NCBI RefSeq assembly: GCF_017968885.1
Contig: NZ_CP072913.1
Coordinates: 3,456,001-3,520,000, forward strand
DNA length: 64,000 nucleotides
Reading direction: 5' to 3'
From: Pseudomonas sp. Tri1
Lineage (GTDB): Bacteria > Pseudomonadota > Gammaproteobacteria > Pseudomonadales > Pseudomonadaceae
Shown: positions 8,995-18,655 of the stretch, one piece after another
Numbering within the stretch: position 1 is the first letter of the stretch
Layout of the letters: each line of letters begins with the position of its first letter
Position numbers and translations under genes: made by a program
The notes under the pieces: model-generated
Databases searched by the model: none
Told to the model about the DNA's origin: nothing
The model's input: the letters and a program-made list of their open reading frames with translations, nothing else

Positions 8995-10410
8995 TCAACT
9001 GTATTGGCTGGCAGATCCAGCAGCGGTTTTAGGCTTTCTGGAACAGGTCAACTGGTAAGCGATTGCCAACCATATGAACCACCCTGGCATGACCATCAAC
9101 GCAATACGGGTGTCAGGTCTCAATGCCAGCAGACAAAGAACAAAGGCCAGAAACGCCAGGGAAAACCAGGCCATTGGTACGCCGCCTGGCATTTTGTAGG
9201 CCGATTTGGCATGCAGCTCAGGTCGCTTTCTACGGTAGGCAATATACGAGGTGAGGATGGTCGACCAAGTAAAGATCACGAGGATTGCCGATACAGTAGA
9301 AACAATGGTGAATGCCGTCATCACTTCTGGAACGATGAAAAGCAACAGCACGCCCACGAGCATTAACAGCGTGGTGAACGCTAGGCTCAGCAGAGGCACG
9401 CTATTGCTCGACAGACGTCGGAAAATCCCCGGGGCGTTGTCCTGGTTGGCCAGTCCGAACAGCATGCGGCTAGACGAAAATACACCACTGTTGGCCGAGG
9501 AGGCGGCAGACGTCAGCACCACAAAGTTAACGATACCGGCCGCTGCGGGAAAACCTGCAACCAGGAACAGTTCGACGAAAGGGCTCTTGCTAGGCGAAAC
9601 CTGTTGCCACGAAGTCACTGCAATAATGCAGGCCAGTGCGAGCACATAAAACAGGATGATTCTCAGCGGAATCGAGTTGATGGCTTTCGGTAGGGTCTTC
9701 TCGGGGTTGCGGGTTTCGGCGGCGGCGGTGCCGATCAGTTCGGTACCGGCAAATGAGAAGATTGCCATCTGGAAACCGGCAAAGAAACCGAACAGGCCGT
9801 TGGGAAAGGCCGCTTGTTTATCCAGCAGGTGGTTCAGAGATGCAGTAACACCGCTGGGTGATACAAAGGAACTGGCAATCAACACCATGCTGACGCCAAT
9901 CAGGGTGATGACGGCAATGATCTTGATGATCGCGAACCAGAACTCCACTTCACCAAAAAGCCTGACCGTCAGCACATTCAAGGCGAACAGGGTCATCAGC
10001 ATGCCGATGGATGGTATCCAGGCGGGTACATCGGGGAACCAATACTGAAAAAATCCGCCGACCACTACGCAATCACCTATCACCGCAACGCTCCAGCTCA
10101 GCCAATACGACCAGCCAAGAAAGAACGCTGCGCGCGGGCCGAGGTAGGCACCGGCAAAATCTGCGAAGGTTTTGAAGTTCAAGTTGGAGAGCAGCATTTC
10201 GCCCATGGCACGCATGACGAAATAAACGAACAGACCGATGATCATGTAGATGAGGATGATGGACGTGCCCGAGAGGGCGATGATCTTCCCAGTCCCCATG
10301 AACAGACCGGTACCGATGGCGCCTCCCATGGCCATTAATTGAATGTGTCGATTGCTGAGGGTACGCTGCAGTGCGGGCTGTTCAATCAGCCCTGACGGAG
10401 TCGATTTCAT
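8995..10410 (-). CDS. Amino acid permease (APC superfamily, CycA/AAT type)
   Basis: The 471-residue protein has twelve hydrophobic segments. It shows the N-terminal GGAIGTGLFMGTG motif of the APC superfamily and the FSFAGTELIGTAAAETRNPEKTLP signature region that marks the AAT family (relatives of CycA, AroP, PheP). AGAGG lies seven bases before the start. It is a proton-coupled importer of an amino acid across the inner membrane. The gene follows ornithine cyclodeaminase by about 175 bases on the same strand. The context suggests ornithine, acetylornithine or a related amino acid as cargo, rather than the D-alanine/glycine of CycA itself. Confidence 0.88.
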   Translation of the reverse strand: MKSTPSGLIEQPALQRTLSNRHIQLMAMGGAIGTGLFMGTGKIIALSGTSIILIYMIIGLFVYFVMRAMGEMLLSNLNFKTFADFAGAYLGPRAAFFLGWSYWLSWSVAVIGDCVVVGGFFQYWFPDVPAWIPSIGMLMTLFALNVLTVRLFGEVEFWFAIIKIIAVITLIGVSMVLIASSFVSPSGVTASLNHLLDKQAAFPNGLFGFFAGFQMAIFSFAGTELIGTAAAETRNPEKTLPKAINSIPLRIILFYVLALACIIAVTSWQQVSPSKSPFVELFLVAGFPAAAGIVNFVVLTSAASSANSGVFSSSRMLFGLANQDNAPGIFRRLSSNSVPLLSLAFTTLLMLVGVLLLFIVPEVMTAFTIVSTVSAILVIFTWSTILTSYIAYRRKRPELHAKSAYKMPGGVPMAWFSLAFLAFVLCLLALRPDTRIALMVMPGWFIWLAIAYQLTCSRKPKTAAGSASQYS

Positions 10411-10585
10411 TACAAAACCTCTTGATTTTATGTTTTTGAGTTTTGGCAGAAAGGTGGTGTCTTGCGTATTTGTTAGGGATGCAACGGCTATTGACGGTGG
10501 TTGTTTGTGAATAGCGAGATTTGCCGTGTACTCACAGTGGTGAGTAGCCCCTTGGCACTTTGCTCAGGGGCATCACCTATGGTTT

Positions 10586-11641
10586 TCAGCTCACTGTGCG
10601 CAGGCGTGAGGGGACGATTGCTGGCTGCTGATCGAGGATTTGGTAGAGGTTTTTTATGTTGGCAGGCGTCGGCACCAGGTGGATGTGCTCACCGATTGCA
10701 TGCTCCTGGGCCAGGTCTAGCACGTAGCGCAGTGACGAAAAGTCTTCAAGGGCAAAACCCACCGAATCGAACACAGTGACCTGTGCGTCGTTCTCGCGGC
10801 CCTTAATTTCGCCCTTAACGATCCGGAAAAACTCGACAACGGGGAAGTCGGCTTCCAATTGCTGGATGTCACCTTCAATCCGGGTCTGAGGTTCAAATTC
10901 AACGATGACCCGGGCATTGCGCAATATCTCGGCGTGCAGCTCGGTTTTCCCCGGACAGTCACCCCCTACGGCATTGATATGCATGCCGGGCTCGATCATC
11001 TCGGGCGTCAAAATCGTTGCGTAGGCTTTATCTGCAGTGACCGTGGTGACGATGTCTGCGCCCTTGACCGCTTCTTGCACAGAGCCGGCCAGGATCACCT
11101 CAAGATCCGGGAATGCGGACAGGTTATGCTTCAACTTAAGCGAGGCGTCACGATCGATATCGAATATGCGCAGTTCCTTGATCGATAGCATTTCATGGAA
11201 GGCGAGGGCCTGAAATTCGCTCTGGGCGCCATTGCCGATGATGGCCATGATGCTTGCATCCGGGCGCGCCAGGGACTTCGCTACCAAGGCAGAGGTCGCG
11301 GCAGTGCGCACAGCGGTGGTCAGCGTCAGTTCACTGAGCAGGGTTGGATAGCCGCTGTGGACATCGGCCAGGACACCGAAGGCCATGACCGTCAGCAAAT
11401 TGCTTTGACCGTTGTCCGGATGACCATTGACGTACTTGAACGAGTACTGCTGGCCATCGTCGGTCGGCATCAACTCGATCACACCCTTGGCCGAATGATT
11501 GGCGGTGCGGGGCGACTTATCAAACTGCGCCCAACGTGAATAGTCAGCTTCGATGTAATCTGCCATTTCGCGGATTGAGCGGCGAATGCCCACTGTGGCG
11601 AACAGGCGTGCGGCATGATCGACGTCTATAAAAAGAGTCAT
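10586..11641 (-). CDS. ocd: Ornithine cyclodeaminase
   Basis: The enzyme converts L-ornithine to L-proline and ammonia with a tightly bound NAD. The 351-residue length fits the Pseudomonas putida enzyme. The key residues fall at the same numbers: K69 (SFKYVNG) and D228 (VGGDCPG). The Rossmann motif IIGNGAQSEFQ is at about 134-144. A GGAG box precedes the ATG by nine bases. It lies 50 bases downstream of the amidohydrolase gene, most likely in one operon. Related family members (alanine dehydrogenase, lysine cyclodeaminase) are alternatives, but the residue agreement favours ornithine. Confidence 0.9.
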   Translation of the reverse strand: MTLFIDVDHAARLFATVGIRRSIREMADYIEADYSRWAQFDKSPRTANHSAKGVIELMPTDDGQQYSFKYVNGHPDNGQSNLLTVMAFGVLADVHSGYPTLLSELTLTTAVRTAATSALVAKSLARPDASIMAIIGNGAQSEFQALAFHEMLSIKELRIFDIDRDASLKLKHNLSAFPDLEVILAGSVQEAVKGADIVTTVTADKAYATILTPEMIEPGMHINAVGGDCPGKTELHAEILRNARVIVEFEPQTRIEGDIQQLEADFPVVEFFRIVKGEIKGRENDAQVTVFDSVGFALEDFSSLRYVLDLAQEHAIGEHIHLVPTPANIKNLYQILDQQPAIVPSRLRTVS

Positions 11642-11691
11642 GTTTTTATTCTCCGGTTCAGTAGTAACAACGTTGCGGGGCAGGGGACGAC

Positions 11692-12726
11692 TCAGGGGCG
11701 TTTGCTCTCGAAGCCATGCAGCACATTGACTGCATTGATTCCGATTTCATCGACCATATAGCCGCCTTCCATCACGAACAGAGTGGGGCAACCCACATCC
11801 GCTATCAGCTCGCCGATGCCGATGAAATCTTCGCTCTCCAGCAGGAAGTGGCTGATAGGGTCGTCCTTGAACGTGTCGACGCCGAGTGAAATAACCAGCA
11901 CTTCAGGGGCGAATTGCTGGAGTTTCCCGCAGGCGTGGAGCAGGGCATTGCGATAGCTTTCCCAGGTCGTGTTTTTCGGCAACGGGTAGTTGAGGTTGTA
12001 ACCTTCGCCGCGGCCGGCACCGACTTCGTGGCTAAAGCCTGAGTAGTACGGATAAGAAACCGCGGGTTCGCCGTGCAGCGACACGAACATGACGTCGCTG
12101 CGTTCGTAGAAGATGTTCTGGGTGCCATTACCATGATGGAAGTCGACGTCCAGTACCGCGACACGCTTCGCACCTTGAGTAATGGCCTGTTGTGCGGCAA
12201 TGGCGGCGTTGTTGAGATAGCAATAGCCACCCATGTATTCGCGCGCTGCGTGATGGCCGGGCGGACGGCACAGGGCGAAGGCACTGTCATGGCCCTCATC
12301 GATCAGCGCCAGGCCGGTGAGGGCAATGTCTGCGCTGGTCTTTACGGCTTGCCATGTGGTCGCGGTAATTGGAGAACCGGCATCCATGGCGAAGAAACCG
12401 AGCTTCCCGTCGATGAACGTCGGGACTTGATCGTTGGACAAATCGCGCACTGGCCATACCAGCGGCAAGGCATCGTGGGTACGTCCGGTCGCACACCATT
12501 GTGACCATGCGCTTTCAAGAAAGCTGACATAGCGCTCGCTGTGCGCATTGACGTAACACGATCGGTCAAAGGCCCGTGGCTCGACGATCTGGCCAAGGCC
12601 TACCTGCTTGACTCGATTATGGACGGTATCGGCCCGGCTGGGTTGTTCGAAGGACGGTTTGAGCACGCCGTCTTTCAACTCGGTGCCGTGGTGCAAACGG
12701 TGGGAATCACTGAAAACTGTAAACAT
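11692..12726 (-). CDS. Acetylpolyamine amidohydrolase-type deacetylase
   Basis: This 344-residue zinc hydrolase of the histone-deacetylase superfamily is built like Mycoplana AphA. The catalytic residues H158, H159 (CRPPGHHA), D195, H197 (DVDFHHGNGTQ), D284 (LGVDTF) and Y323 (MEGGYM) fall at exactly the AphA positions if translation starts at the ATG at 12726. A start nine bases upstream would shift them by three. It removes acetyl groups from a side-chain or terminal amine. Its neighbours are ornithine cyclodeaminase and an amino-acid permease, with a divergent Lrp regulator. Acetylputrescine, N-delta-acetylornithine and acetyllysine are possible substrates; the operon favours an acetylated ornithine. 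Confidence 0.9.
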   Translation of the reverse strand: MFTVFSDSHRLHHGTELKDGVLKPSFEQPSRADTVHNRVKQVGLGQIVEPRAFDRSCYVNAHSERYVSFLESAWSQWCATGRTHDALPLVWPVRDLSNDQVPTFIDGKLGFFAMDAGSPITATTWQAVKTSADIALTGLALIDEGHDSAFALCRPPGHHAAREYMGGYCYLNNAAIAAQQAITQGAKRVAVLDVDFHHGNGTQNIFYERSDVMFVSLHGEPAVSYPYYSGFSHEVGAGRGEGYNLNYPLPKNTTWESYRNALLHACGKLQQFAPEVLVISLGVDTFKDDPISHFLLESEDFIGIGELIADVGCPTLFVMEGGYMVDEIGINAVNVLHGFESKRP

Positions 12727-12845
12727 TCTGCGCATCCGTTAATGTGAACCAGTGCAAATATTCTGTTCTGGACTGGATGCGCTTTCTTTGCTTTATATTC
12801 GTGGCTTTCTAGATTTTTCGGACTTTTTTACTCAGGAATCCCGAA

Positions 12846-13346
12846 ATGAAGAAAAAATCATCCAAACGCATCAGTCTCGACGAAACTGACTTGGCGATAC
12901 TCACCTTGCTGCAAGATGATGCGAGCATTTCCAACGCCGAACTCAGCGAGCGCCTGTCGCTAAGCCTCACGCCTTGCTGGCGGCGGCGAAAGAGAATGGA
13001 GGAGGCGGGCGTGATCAAGGGCTATCAGGCGAACCTTGATCGACGCATGCTGGGGTTGGATATCATGGCGTTCGTGCACATCCGTTTTTCCACCCACGCC
13101 GATCACGCTCCCGACGCCTTCGAGGCGGTGATTGCGCAACTGCCCGAAGTATTGTCCTGTCACAAGATCACCGGGGATGCCGATTACGTGCTGCAAGTGT
13201 TGGCAGAGGATCTTGATAGCTACAGTGACTTTATCGAGCACGTGCTCAGGCGTCAGGTGGGTATTGCTTCCATTCAGTCGAGCCTGGCGTTGCGCGAGGT
13301 CAAGACCAGTAGCCGTATTGCGATACCCAAATCGACCAAGGAGTGA
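12846..13346 (+). CDS. Lrp/AsnC-family transcriptional regulator
   Basis: The 166-residue protein has an N-terminal winged helix-turn-helix (DETDLAILTLLQDDASISNAEL... at about 12-35, then LSLTPCWRRRKRME) and a C-terminal RAM ligand-binding domain with the GDADYVLQV motif. AGGAATCCC lies before the ATG. It is divergent from the amidohydrolase-cyclodeaminase-permease genes across about 120 bases. In this family such an arrangement usually means that the regulator senses the amino acid handled by its neighbour. Ornithine, proline or the acetylated precursor would be the expected effector. Confidence 0.92.
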   Translation: MKKKSSKRISLDETDLAILTLLQDDASISNAELSERLSLSLTPCWRRRKRMEEAGVIKGYQANLDRRMLGLDIMAFVHIRFSTHADHAPDAFEAVIAQLPEVLSCHKITGDADYVLQVLAEDLDSYSDFIEHVLRRQVGIASIQSSLALREVKTSSRIAIPKSTKE

Positions 13347-13425
13347 GTGGGTTAACGATTTTCCCCGCTGCACAATTCTTACACTTAGCTGCTCCGCACC
13401 TTCGAAGGAACGTTCCCGGCGAACG

Positions 13426-14076
13426 TCAAAGACGCCAGTCTACTCTATCAACGCTTTCGGCCGCCGGCGAGAAGGGCGTTCTAGCGGAAGAGGAGGTGCT
13501 CTCTCTAACAGGCTCCAAGGCCTGCGTCACACCAGGGCTGGCGAGCGCCTGGCGCAGTACGCTGGCGCCCGCGCCAATCAAATTCTGCACAGCACCGCTG
13601 CCTTTAACGTCTTGGGAGGCCAGTACCGCCCCGTGCTCATCAATGACAGCCAGGCCGACGTCGAAATCGAAGCGGACTCTCATATAGGCGTCCATTTTCC
13701 ATTCGCGCAACGTGAGCACAAGCAACCTTTGCCCAGCAGGTGCTGCAGTGACGCCCTGGCCCACAGCAGCTGAGATACGCGCCTTGGTTAGACCTGTACG
13801 AACGGCTTGAGCGAGATCATCGGCCAGCGGCAAGCCCGACTTTGTATTCACGTTCCATGGGTTGTAGTAAAGGCCACGAATACGACCTACGAAGGTAGGT
13901 TTCTTGTCGAGCGCAAGCACGTAAGGCCTCTGATCAACCACTTGCACCAGCACCGGTGTTGCCGAGCGTAACTTAACCTCGGGGCTGGATTGGCGGTAAT
14001 CGATGGTTTGGCCTATCGCGCAACCTCCCAGGGCAATCACCGCAGCGCCAAGCACTAAAGCTCTTAGAAACTGCAT
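13426..14076 (-). CDS. Lipoprotein of unknown function
   Basis: The product is 216 residues if started at the Met that opens the lipoprotein signal (MQFLRALVLGAAVIALGGC). The lipobox is ALGGC, followed by Ala, consistent with outer-membrane sorting. An upstream in-frame start would bury the signal peptide 38 residues in and is unlikely. The mature part is basic with a VVDQRPYVL segment and a long C-terminal tail rich in Ser and Pro. I do not recognise the family. It converges with the Lrp gene and has no operon partner. Confidence 0.75.
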   Translation of the reverse strand: MQFLRALVLGAAVIALGGCAIGQTIDYRQSSPEVKLRSATPVLVQVVDQRPYVLALDKKPTFVGRIRGLYYNPWNVNTKSGLPLADDLAQAVRTGLTKARISAAVGQGVTAAPAGQRLLVLTLREWKMDAYMRVRFDFDVGLAVIDEHGAVLASQDVKGSGAVQNLIGAGASVLRQALASPGVTQALEPVRESTSSSARTPFSPAAESVDRVDWRL

Positions 14077-14153
14077 CGTTAAATTCCATTTTATGAGGGC
14101 GGCGATTGTAGGCTGCAACACGGTTAAAGCGATACAGGGCATGACGATGAGAT

Positions 14154-14398
14154 CTACAGCTTGAATCGAAACGAAGCTGCGCCTGGCCATTCTGCATAGT
14201 CTTCATGGCCCAAGATGTCGATGAGCATCAGCCCAGGAAACGAGTTTGTTTGCTTGGAGTGACCCAGGCGCTAGTTGGGTTGAGGATGAAGGCCGAGTAA
14301 TCCTCAAAGTCAGCGCGCATCCAATCAAGCAGGCTGCGATAGGGAGGAATGATTGGGAACGAGATGAACGGCCGCAACATTGGTGAAAGCGCGCGCTG
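14154..14398 (-). pseudogene. Remnant of a degraded coding sequence
   Basis: On the minus strand one frame reads a protein-like stretch containing RPFISFPIIPPYRSLLDW and DYSAFILNPTSAW, then runs into a stop. A second frame takes over around the shared KQT residues and continues as FPGLMLIDILGHEDYAEW to a natural end at 14154. Joining the two frames with a one-base shift gives about 75 residues of ordinary globular-protein composition, with no proper start. I read it as the 3' end of a frameshifted and 5'-deleted gene. The family is unknown. Alternatively the first half is a short real gene of about 49 residues. Confidence 0.35.
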
Positions 14399-15029
14399 AA
14401 ATCACTGAGTGGTGAATCTACGTTTAGCAGACGTACCAGGTGCTAATCAGTCCTCAGAGCGTCAGGTGCGAAAGGGCTGATTTCAGTAAACGGGGTTTTG
14501 TGGAAATGGACATCAGAGCTGATGGGAGTCTTGAAAGTATAAACACGTCGTTTAACATAATATACATTACACGTAACATCATGTTTCCATTTCAGCCGGG
14601 TCATCCAGCAGATTTGAAGCCAGCAACACCTGGCCTCAGCAGCTCTCGGAAGTAATCTCTTTTCATGTCGAGGGCAAAATCTTGCACGGGTGCTTTATCG
14701 CCTCACGTTCAGTTTTGCTCACGGATCACCTGCCCACGACGCTGTGTGAAATCTGCAGCACTCAGCTCGGCATAAGCCCATCCGCGTCGCCCGCGCTGCG
14801 CGGGATCAATCGCCATCCTGTCAGATCCTGTAATAAATCGTCTCGTATGAAGCGTTGGAAACCGTTGTAGGATTTCTTCCCCAATTATTTCCAGGTCTGT
14901 ATGAACACGCTCCAGGAACCTCCCAGTAGCTTTCCAAAGAACAGAATTCACTCCAGCGCTCCTGCGCTCTGCCTACGTTCGTTGCAGCCTTCTTCCTTCG
15001 CATTGATCGTCCGAGGGAGCGAATAACCC
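14399..15029. other. Long intergenic region with no supported gene
   Basis: About 630 bases separate the remnant from the TerC gene. A 71-codon open frame (14440-14655) lacks a ribosome-binding site and family character. A local AT-rich patch lies near 14535-14585. A CCCGCG/CGCGGG hairpin occurs near 14790. Nothing resembling a yybP-ykoY manganese riboswitch, which controls some TerC genes elsewhere, is visible before 15030. Gene decay is the simplest reading of the region. Confidence 0.4.
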
Positions 15030-16577
15030 ATGGAATGGATCGTGGACCCCACGGCCTGGTTGGGCCTGCTGACCTTGATCGTGCTGGAGCTGGTGCTCGG
15101 CATCGATAACCTTGTATTCATCGCCATCCTGGCTGACAAACTTCCGCCCGAGCAGCGCGACCGTGCTCGTATCATCGGTTTGTCCCTGGCGTTGCTGATG
15201 CGCCTTGGCCTGCTTGCCAGCATCTCCTGGATGGTGACGTTGACCAACCCGCTGTTCGAGGTCTTCGGCAAGACGTTCTCGGGCCGGGACTTGATCATGC
15301 TGTTCGGTGGTGTGTTCCTGTTGTTCAAGGCAACCATGGAATTGCATGAGCGACTCGAGGGCCACGTGGCGCAACGGTCCGGCAATGCCGCCTATGCGAT
15401 GTTCTGGCCGATCGTTGCGCAGATTGTGGTGCTGGACGCGGTCTTTTCCCTGGATGCGGTGATCACGGCCGTGGGTATGGTGGAGCATCTGTCGGTCATG
15501 ATGATCGCGGTGATGTTCTCTATCGGCTTGATGATGATCGCGAGCAAGCCGCTGACAAAATTCGTCAATGGCCACCCTACTGTCATCATGCTGTGCCTGG
15601 GCTTTTTGATGATGATCGGCTTCAGTCTCACGGCTGAGGGCCTGGGTTTCCACATTCCGAAAGGTTACTTGTACGCCGCGATTGGTTTCTCGATCCTGAT
15701 TGAATTGTTCAACCAGCTGGCGCGCTCCCGTCGCAAGAAAAGCCTGCAAGGTCTTCGGCCGATGCGCGAGCGTACCGCCCATGCGGTGTTGCGCCTGCTG
15801 GGCGGTCAAAAGCTGGGGGCCGATGAGGTCGGTGAGGAAATCGCCGACCTGCTGGAAGGCGACGAGCCGGAGCAGGTTTTCCATCGGCGCGAACGGGTCA
15901 TGATCAGTGGTGTGCTGCAATTGGCCGAGCGCCCGATTCGCAGCGTGATGACGCCTCGTGCACAAATCGACCACCTCGACTTGGCAGATTCGGCTCAAGA
16001 ACTCCGTACGGCGCTGATGCATTCTTCGTACTCACGCTTGCCATTGATCCGGGAAGGACGCGTGGATGAGCCGCTAGGCTTTGTCCATAAGAAAGAATTG
16101 CTCAAGGAAATACTGGCGGGCAATCAGCCGAATCTGGAAGTCATGGCGCGCAAAGCCATCAACCTGCTCGACAGTTTCACGATCCTCAATGCACTGGAGC
16201 AGATGCGTAAGGAGTTGACCCACATCGCGTTCGTGGTGAACGAGTTCGGTGACTTCGTCGGCCTTCTCACTATGACCGACATCCTGCAATCCATTGCCGG
16301 TGAGCTGCCGGATGCCAGTGAAATCGAAGGACCGAATATTGTCGCCCAGGATGGAGGTTTCCTCGTCAGCGGTGCCCTGAATCTCAGTCAGGTCCGCGAA
16401 CACACCGGGTTCCAGGCGAAAGCGACGGAAGATTACCAGACGCTTGCTGGGTTAGTGATGAGCCTGCTGGATCGCTTGCCGATGATTGGAGACATGCACA
16501 GTTGGCAAGGATGGAGCATGACCGTGATGGAGGTCGAAGAGCGTCGGGTGACCAGGGTGCTGTTGCGTAAGGAATAA
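15030..16577 (+). CDS. TerC-CBS-CorC_HlyC integral membrane protein (YoaE/YegH type)
   Basis: The 515-residue protein joins three parts. Residues 1-220 form a TerC-type membrane domain of about seven helices with the acidic motifs [11 protein letters not shown] and [12 protein letters not shown], expected to bind metal in the membrane. A cytoplasmic CBS pair occupies about 300-420 ([28 protein letters not shown]). A CorC_HlyC domain follows at about 430-510. The length and order match YoaE/YegH of Escherichia coli. Members are linked to metal efflux or metalation of exported proteins, but the cargo here is not shown by the sequence. The start is preceded by GAGGGAG. Confidence 0.88.
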   Translation: MEWIVDPTAWLGLLTLIVLELVLGIDNLVFIAILADKLPPEQRDRARIIGLSLALLMRLGLLASISWMVTLTNPLFEVFGKTFSGRDLIMLFGGVFLLFKATMELHERLEGHVAQRSGNAAYAMFWPIVAQIVVLDAVFSLDAVITAVGMVEHLSVMMIAVMFSIGLMMIASKPLTKFVNGHPTVIMLCLGFLMMIGFSLTAEGLGFHIPKGYLYAAIGFSILIELFNQLARSRRKKSLQGLRPMRERTAHAVLRLLGGQKLGADEVGEEIADLLEGDEPEQVFHRRERVMISGVLQLAERPIRSVMTPRAQIDHLDLADSAQELRTALMHSSYSRLPLIREGRVDEPLGFVHKKELLKEILAGNQPNLEVMARKAINLLDSFTILNALEQMRKELTHIAFVVNEFGDFVGLLTMTDILQSIAGELPDASEIEGPNIVAQDGGFLVSGALNLSQVREHTGFQAKATEDYQTLAGLVMSLLDRLPMIGDMHSWQGWSMTVMEVEERRVTRVLLRKE

Positions 16578-16587
16578 GCACAGAATG

Positions 16588-16615
16588 AGGCCGCATTTGC
16601 GGCCTTGTTCATTTT
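16588..16615 (+). terminator. Rho-independent terminator after the TerC gene
   Basis: The stem AGGCCGC-ATTT-GCGGCCT starts about 11 bases after the stop codon and is followed by TGTTCATTTTC. It is a good hairpin with a moderate T-tail. Confidence 0.75.
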
Positions 16616-16695
16616 CACCTTGCCTGCCCCAACGCTTACTCAGTCTTTTGGCTCTTTCCGTTTCTAAGGTGGGGAGGATTGGCGAAACCAGTGAC

Positions 16696-17664
16696 TCAAT
16701 CCTGTAAATGACATCGCACACACTGCTGCTCATCGCCCAACAAGGCCTGCGGCTTCTCGCAGCCAACGGTGCATAGATTGCAGCGTTCGCGGAAGAAGCA
16801 GCCACTGGGTAGTCGACGGTTCCCCGGTAATTCGGTAGGTGCCGCAACTTGCTCGTCGTGGAGTGGCACGCCCAGTCGTGGTACCGCTTCGAGCAATAAG
16901 CGAGTATAGGGATGACGTGGCTCATCAAGCACTTGAGCAGCGCTGCCCAGTTCAACGATTTGCCCCAAGTACATGACCGCTACCCGATTAGCCATATGAC
17001 GCACCACTGATACGTTGTGAGAAATCAGGATGTACGTCAGATTGCGGGCACTTTGCAGCTCTGCCAGCAAGTTGAGAATCTGCGCCTGAACCGAGATATC
17101 CAGCGCCGATGTGGGTTCGTCCAGGACAATGATATCCGGGTCTGACGAAAGGGCCCGGGCAATGGCGATGCGCTGACGCTGGCCCCCGGAAAACTGGTGC
17201 GCGAAGCGGTCCAGATATTCCGGGCGGATGCCGACTTGGGCCGCGACCCTGGCGGCCACATCGCGCATCTGCGCATGGTTGGCATGGCCTCGGGCGTATA
17301 ACGGTTCGGTAATGATTTTCCAGATAGGCAGGCGCGGATCAAGCGAAGACTGTGGATCCTGGAAAACAATCTGAACGTTGCTACTGCCCTCGCCGCTGCG
17401 ATTGGCCCAGTTCAGTCCACCGCTGCTGGGCGGCACCAGGCCCATCAGCAATTGAGCCAAGGTGCTCTTACCGCAACCTGACTCGCCGACAATACCCAGG
17501 GTCTCCCCTGCCCGCACCTGAAGATCAATACCGTTCAGGGCGTGGGCATAACCGCGCGGCCGTCCCAACCAGTCATTACTCACGGGGAAGCGCACGTGAA
17601 CATCGTTCAGCTGAAGAATCGTGGGTGCCATTTGGGTGATGGGTTGAAAGACTGCACTGTTCAT
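16696..17664 (-). CDS. ddpF: Dipeptide ABC transporter ATP-binding protein (DdpF/DppF-like)
   Basis: This 322-residue ATPase of a peptide importer has Walker A GESGCGKS (about 60-67), signature FSGGQRQRIAIARAL, Walker B IIVLDEPTSALD and the C-terminal oligopeptide/dipeptide extension (RHPYTRLLLEAVP, then a cysteine-bearing CFFRERC region). The start at 17664 has AAGGAG eight bases upstream and overlaps the stop of the preceding ATPase gene as TGATG; a longer start would reach into that gene. It is the last gene of the ddpXABCDF-like operon and pairs with the other ATPase to power uptake. Confidence 0.85.
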   Translation of the reverse strand: MNSAVFQPITQMAPTILQLNDVHVRFPVSNDWLGRPRGYAHALNGIDLQVRAGETLGIVGESGCGKSTLAQLLMGLVPPSSGGLNWANRSGEGSSNVQIVFQDPQSSLDPRLPIWKIITEPLYARGHANHAQMRDVAARVAAQVGIRPEYLDRFAHQFSGGQRQRIAIARALSSDPDIIVLDEPTSALDISVQAQILNLLAELQSARNLTYILISHNVSVVRHMANRVAVMYLGQIVELGSAAQVLDEPRHPYTRLLLEAVPRLGVPLHDEQVAAPTELPGNRRLPSGCFFRERCNLCTVGCEKPQALLGDEQQCVRCHLQD

Positions 17665-18653
17665 CACGAAAGCTCCTTGACCGGTAACCAGCACGCGCTT
17701 TTACGTTGGTCATTACCGTTGATAGTGTTGAGATTCGGACGTTTGGCACACACCGGCATAGCGTACGTACAACGCTCCTGGAAAGTGCAACCTACAGGCA
17801 AAGAAGCCAGGTTCGGCACCTGACCGGGAATGGTCAGTAGCGGCTGGCCTGGCTCGACCATTTCCGGCAGACCACTGAGCAACCCTTGCGTATAGGGATG
17901 CTGCGGATTCCCCATGACGTCAGCCGTGCGCCCTTGCTCGACCACAGCCCCTGTGTACATGACGTAAACCCGGTCGCAGAACTGCGAAACCAACGCCATG
18001 TCATGAGTGATGAGCAAGATAGCCGTGCCCCGCTGCCTGGCTTTTTCTCGTAACAGCAACAACACCTGGCGTTGCACGGTCACGTCGAGGGCCGTTGTCG
18101 GCTCGTCGGCGATCAGCAATTGAGGTTCGCAGGAGAACGCCAGGGCGATCATCACCCGCTGACGCATGCCGCCAGACAGTTCGAAAGGATAGCTCTCCAA
18201 TACTTGTTCCGGGCTGGCTATGTGCATGTCGCGCAACAGTGCGATCGCCTTGAGACGGGCTTGGGCGGCGCTGATCTTCTGGTGATGAATGATCACATCG
18301 AGCATTTGCCTACCGATACGCCGCGTCGGGTTCAAGGCAGTCATCGGCTCCTGGAAAATCATCGCGGCATCGCGTCCACGAATCGTCAGTAACTCCTTTT
18401 CAGGCGCTGCCAGCATGTCGCGACCGAGCATGCTCAGGCTGCCGGCCGTGATGCGATAGCTGCGCTCGGGCAACAATCGCATACTGAGCATGGCCGTGAC
18501 CGACTTGCCCGATCCGGACTCGCCGACGATACCGACGATTTCGCCGGGATTGACGTGTAGCGACACGCCATTCAGGGCTTTGACGTTGTTTTTGTAAGCC
18601 GGGAACTCCAGGCTCAGGTTGTCGATGGACAATACTGGACTCGACGCATGCAT
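17664..18653 (-). CDS. ddpD: Dipeptide ABC transporter ATP-binding protein (DdpD/DppD-like)
   Basis: The 329-residue ATPase shows Walker [10 protein letters not shown]-loop region [12 protein letters not shown], signature [15 protein letters not shown], Walker [15 protein letters not shown] and the C-terminal peptide-importer extension with CTFQERC. I start it at the ATG three bases past the permease stop, since AGGGGA then has a seven-base spacing. A start two codons earlier is possible, but would sit directly on that box. It forms the heterodimeric ATPase with the downstream gene product. Confidence 0.87.
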   Translation of the reverse strand: MHASSPVLSIDNLSLEFPAYKNNVKALNGVSLHVNPGEIVGIVGESGSGKSVTAMLSMRLLPERSYRITAGSLSMLGRDMLAAPEKELLTIRGRDAAMIFQEPMTALNPTRRIGRQMLDVIIHHQKISAAQARLKAIALLRDMHIASPEQVLESYPFELSGGMRQRVMIALAFSCEPQLLIADEPTTALDVTVQRQVLLLLREKARQRGTAILLITHDMALVSQFCDRVYVMYTGAVVEQGRTADVMGNPQHPYTQGLLSGLPEMVEPGQPLLTIPGQVPNLASLPVGCTFQERCTYAMPVCAKRPNLNTINGNDQRKSACWLPVKELS

Positions 18654-18655
18654 GG

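Noticed and set aside
10540..10580. A sigma-54 promoter (TTGGCAC followed by TTGC)
   Set aside because: The spacing between the GG and GC elements is too short for a -24/-12 promoter, and it is in the wrong orientation for the neighbouring genes.
14440..14655. A 71-codon plus-strand frame
   Set aside because: No ribosome-binding site, low-complexity composition and no recognisable domain.
14900..15029. A yybP-ykoY-type manganese riboswitch before the TerC gene
   Set aside because: I looked for the conserved purine-rich loops and the long leader helix, and did not find them.
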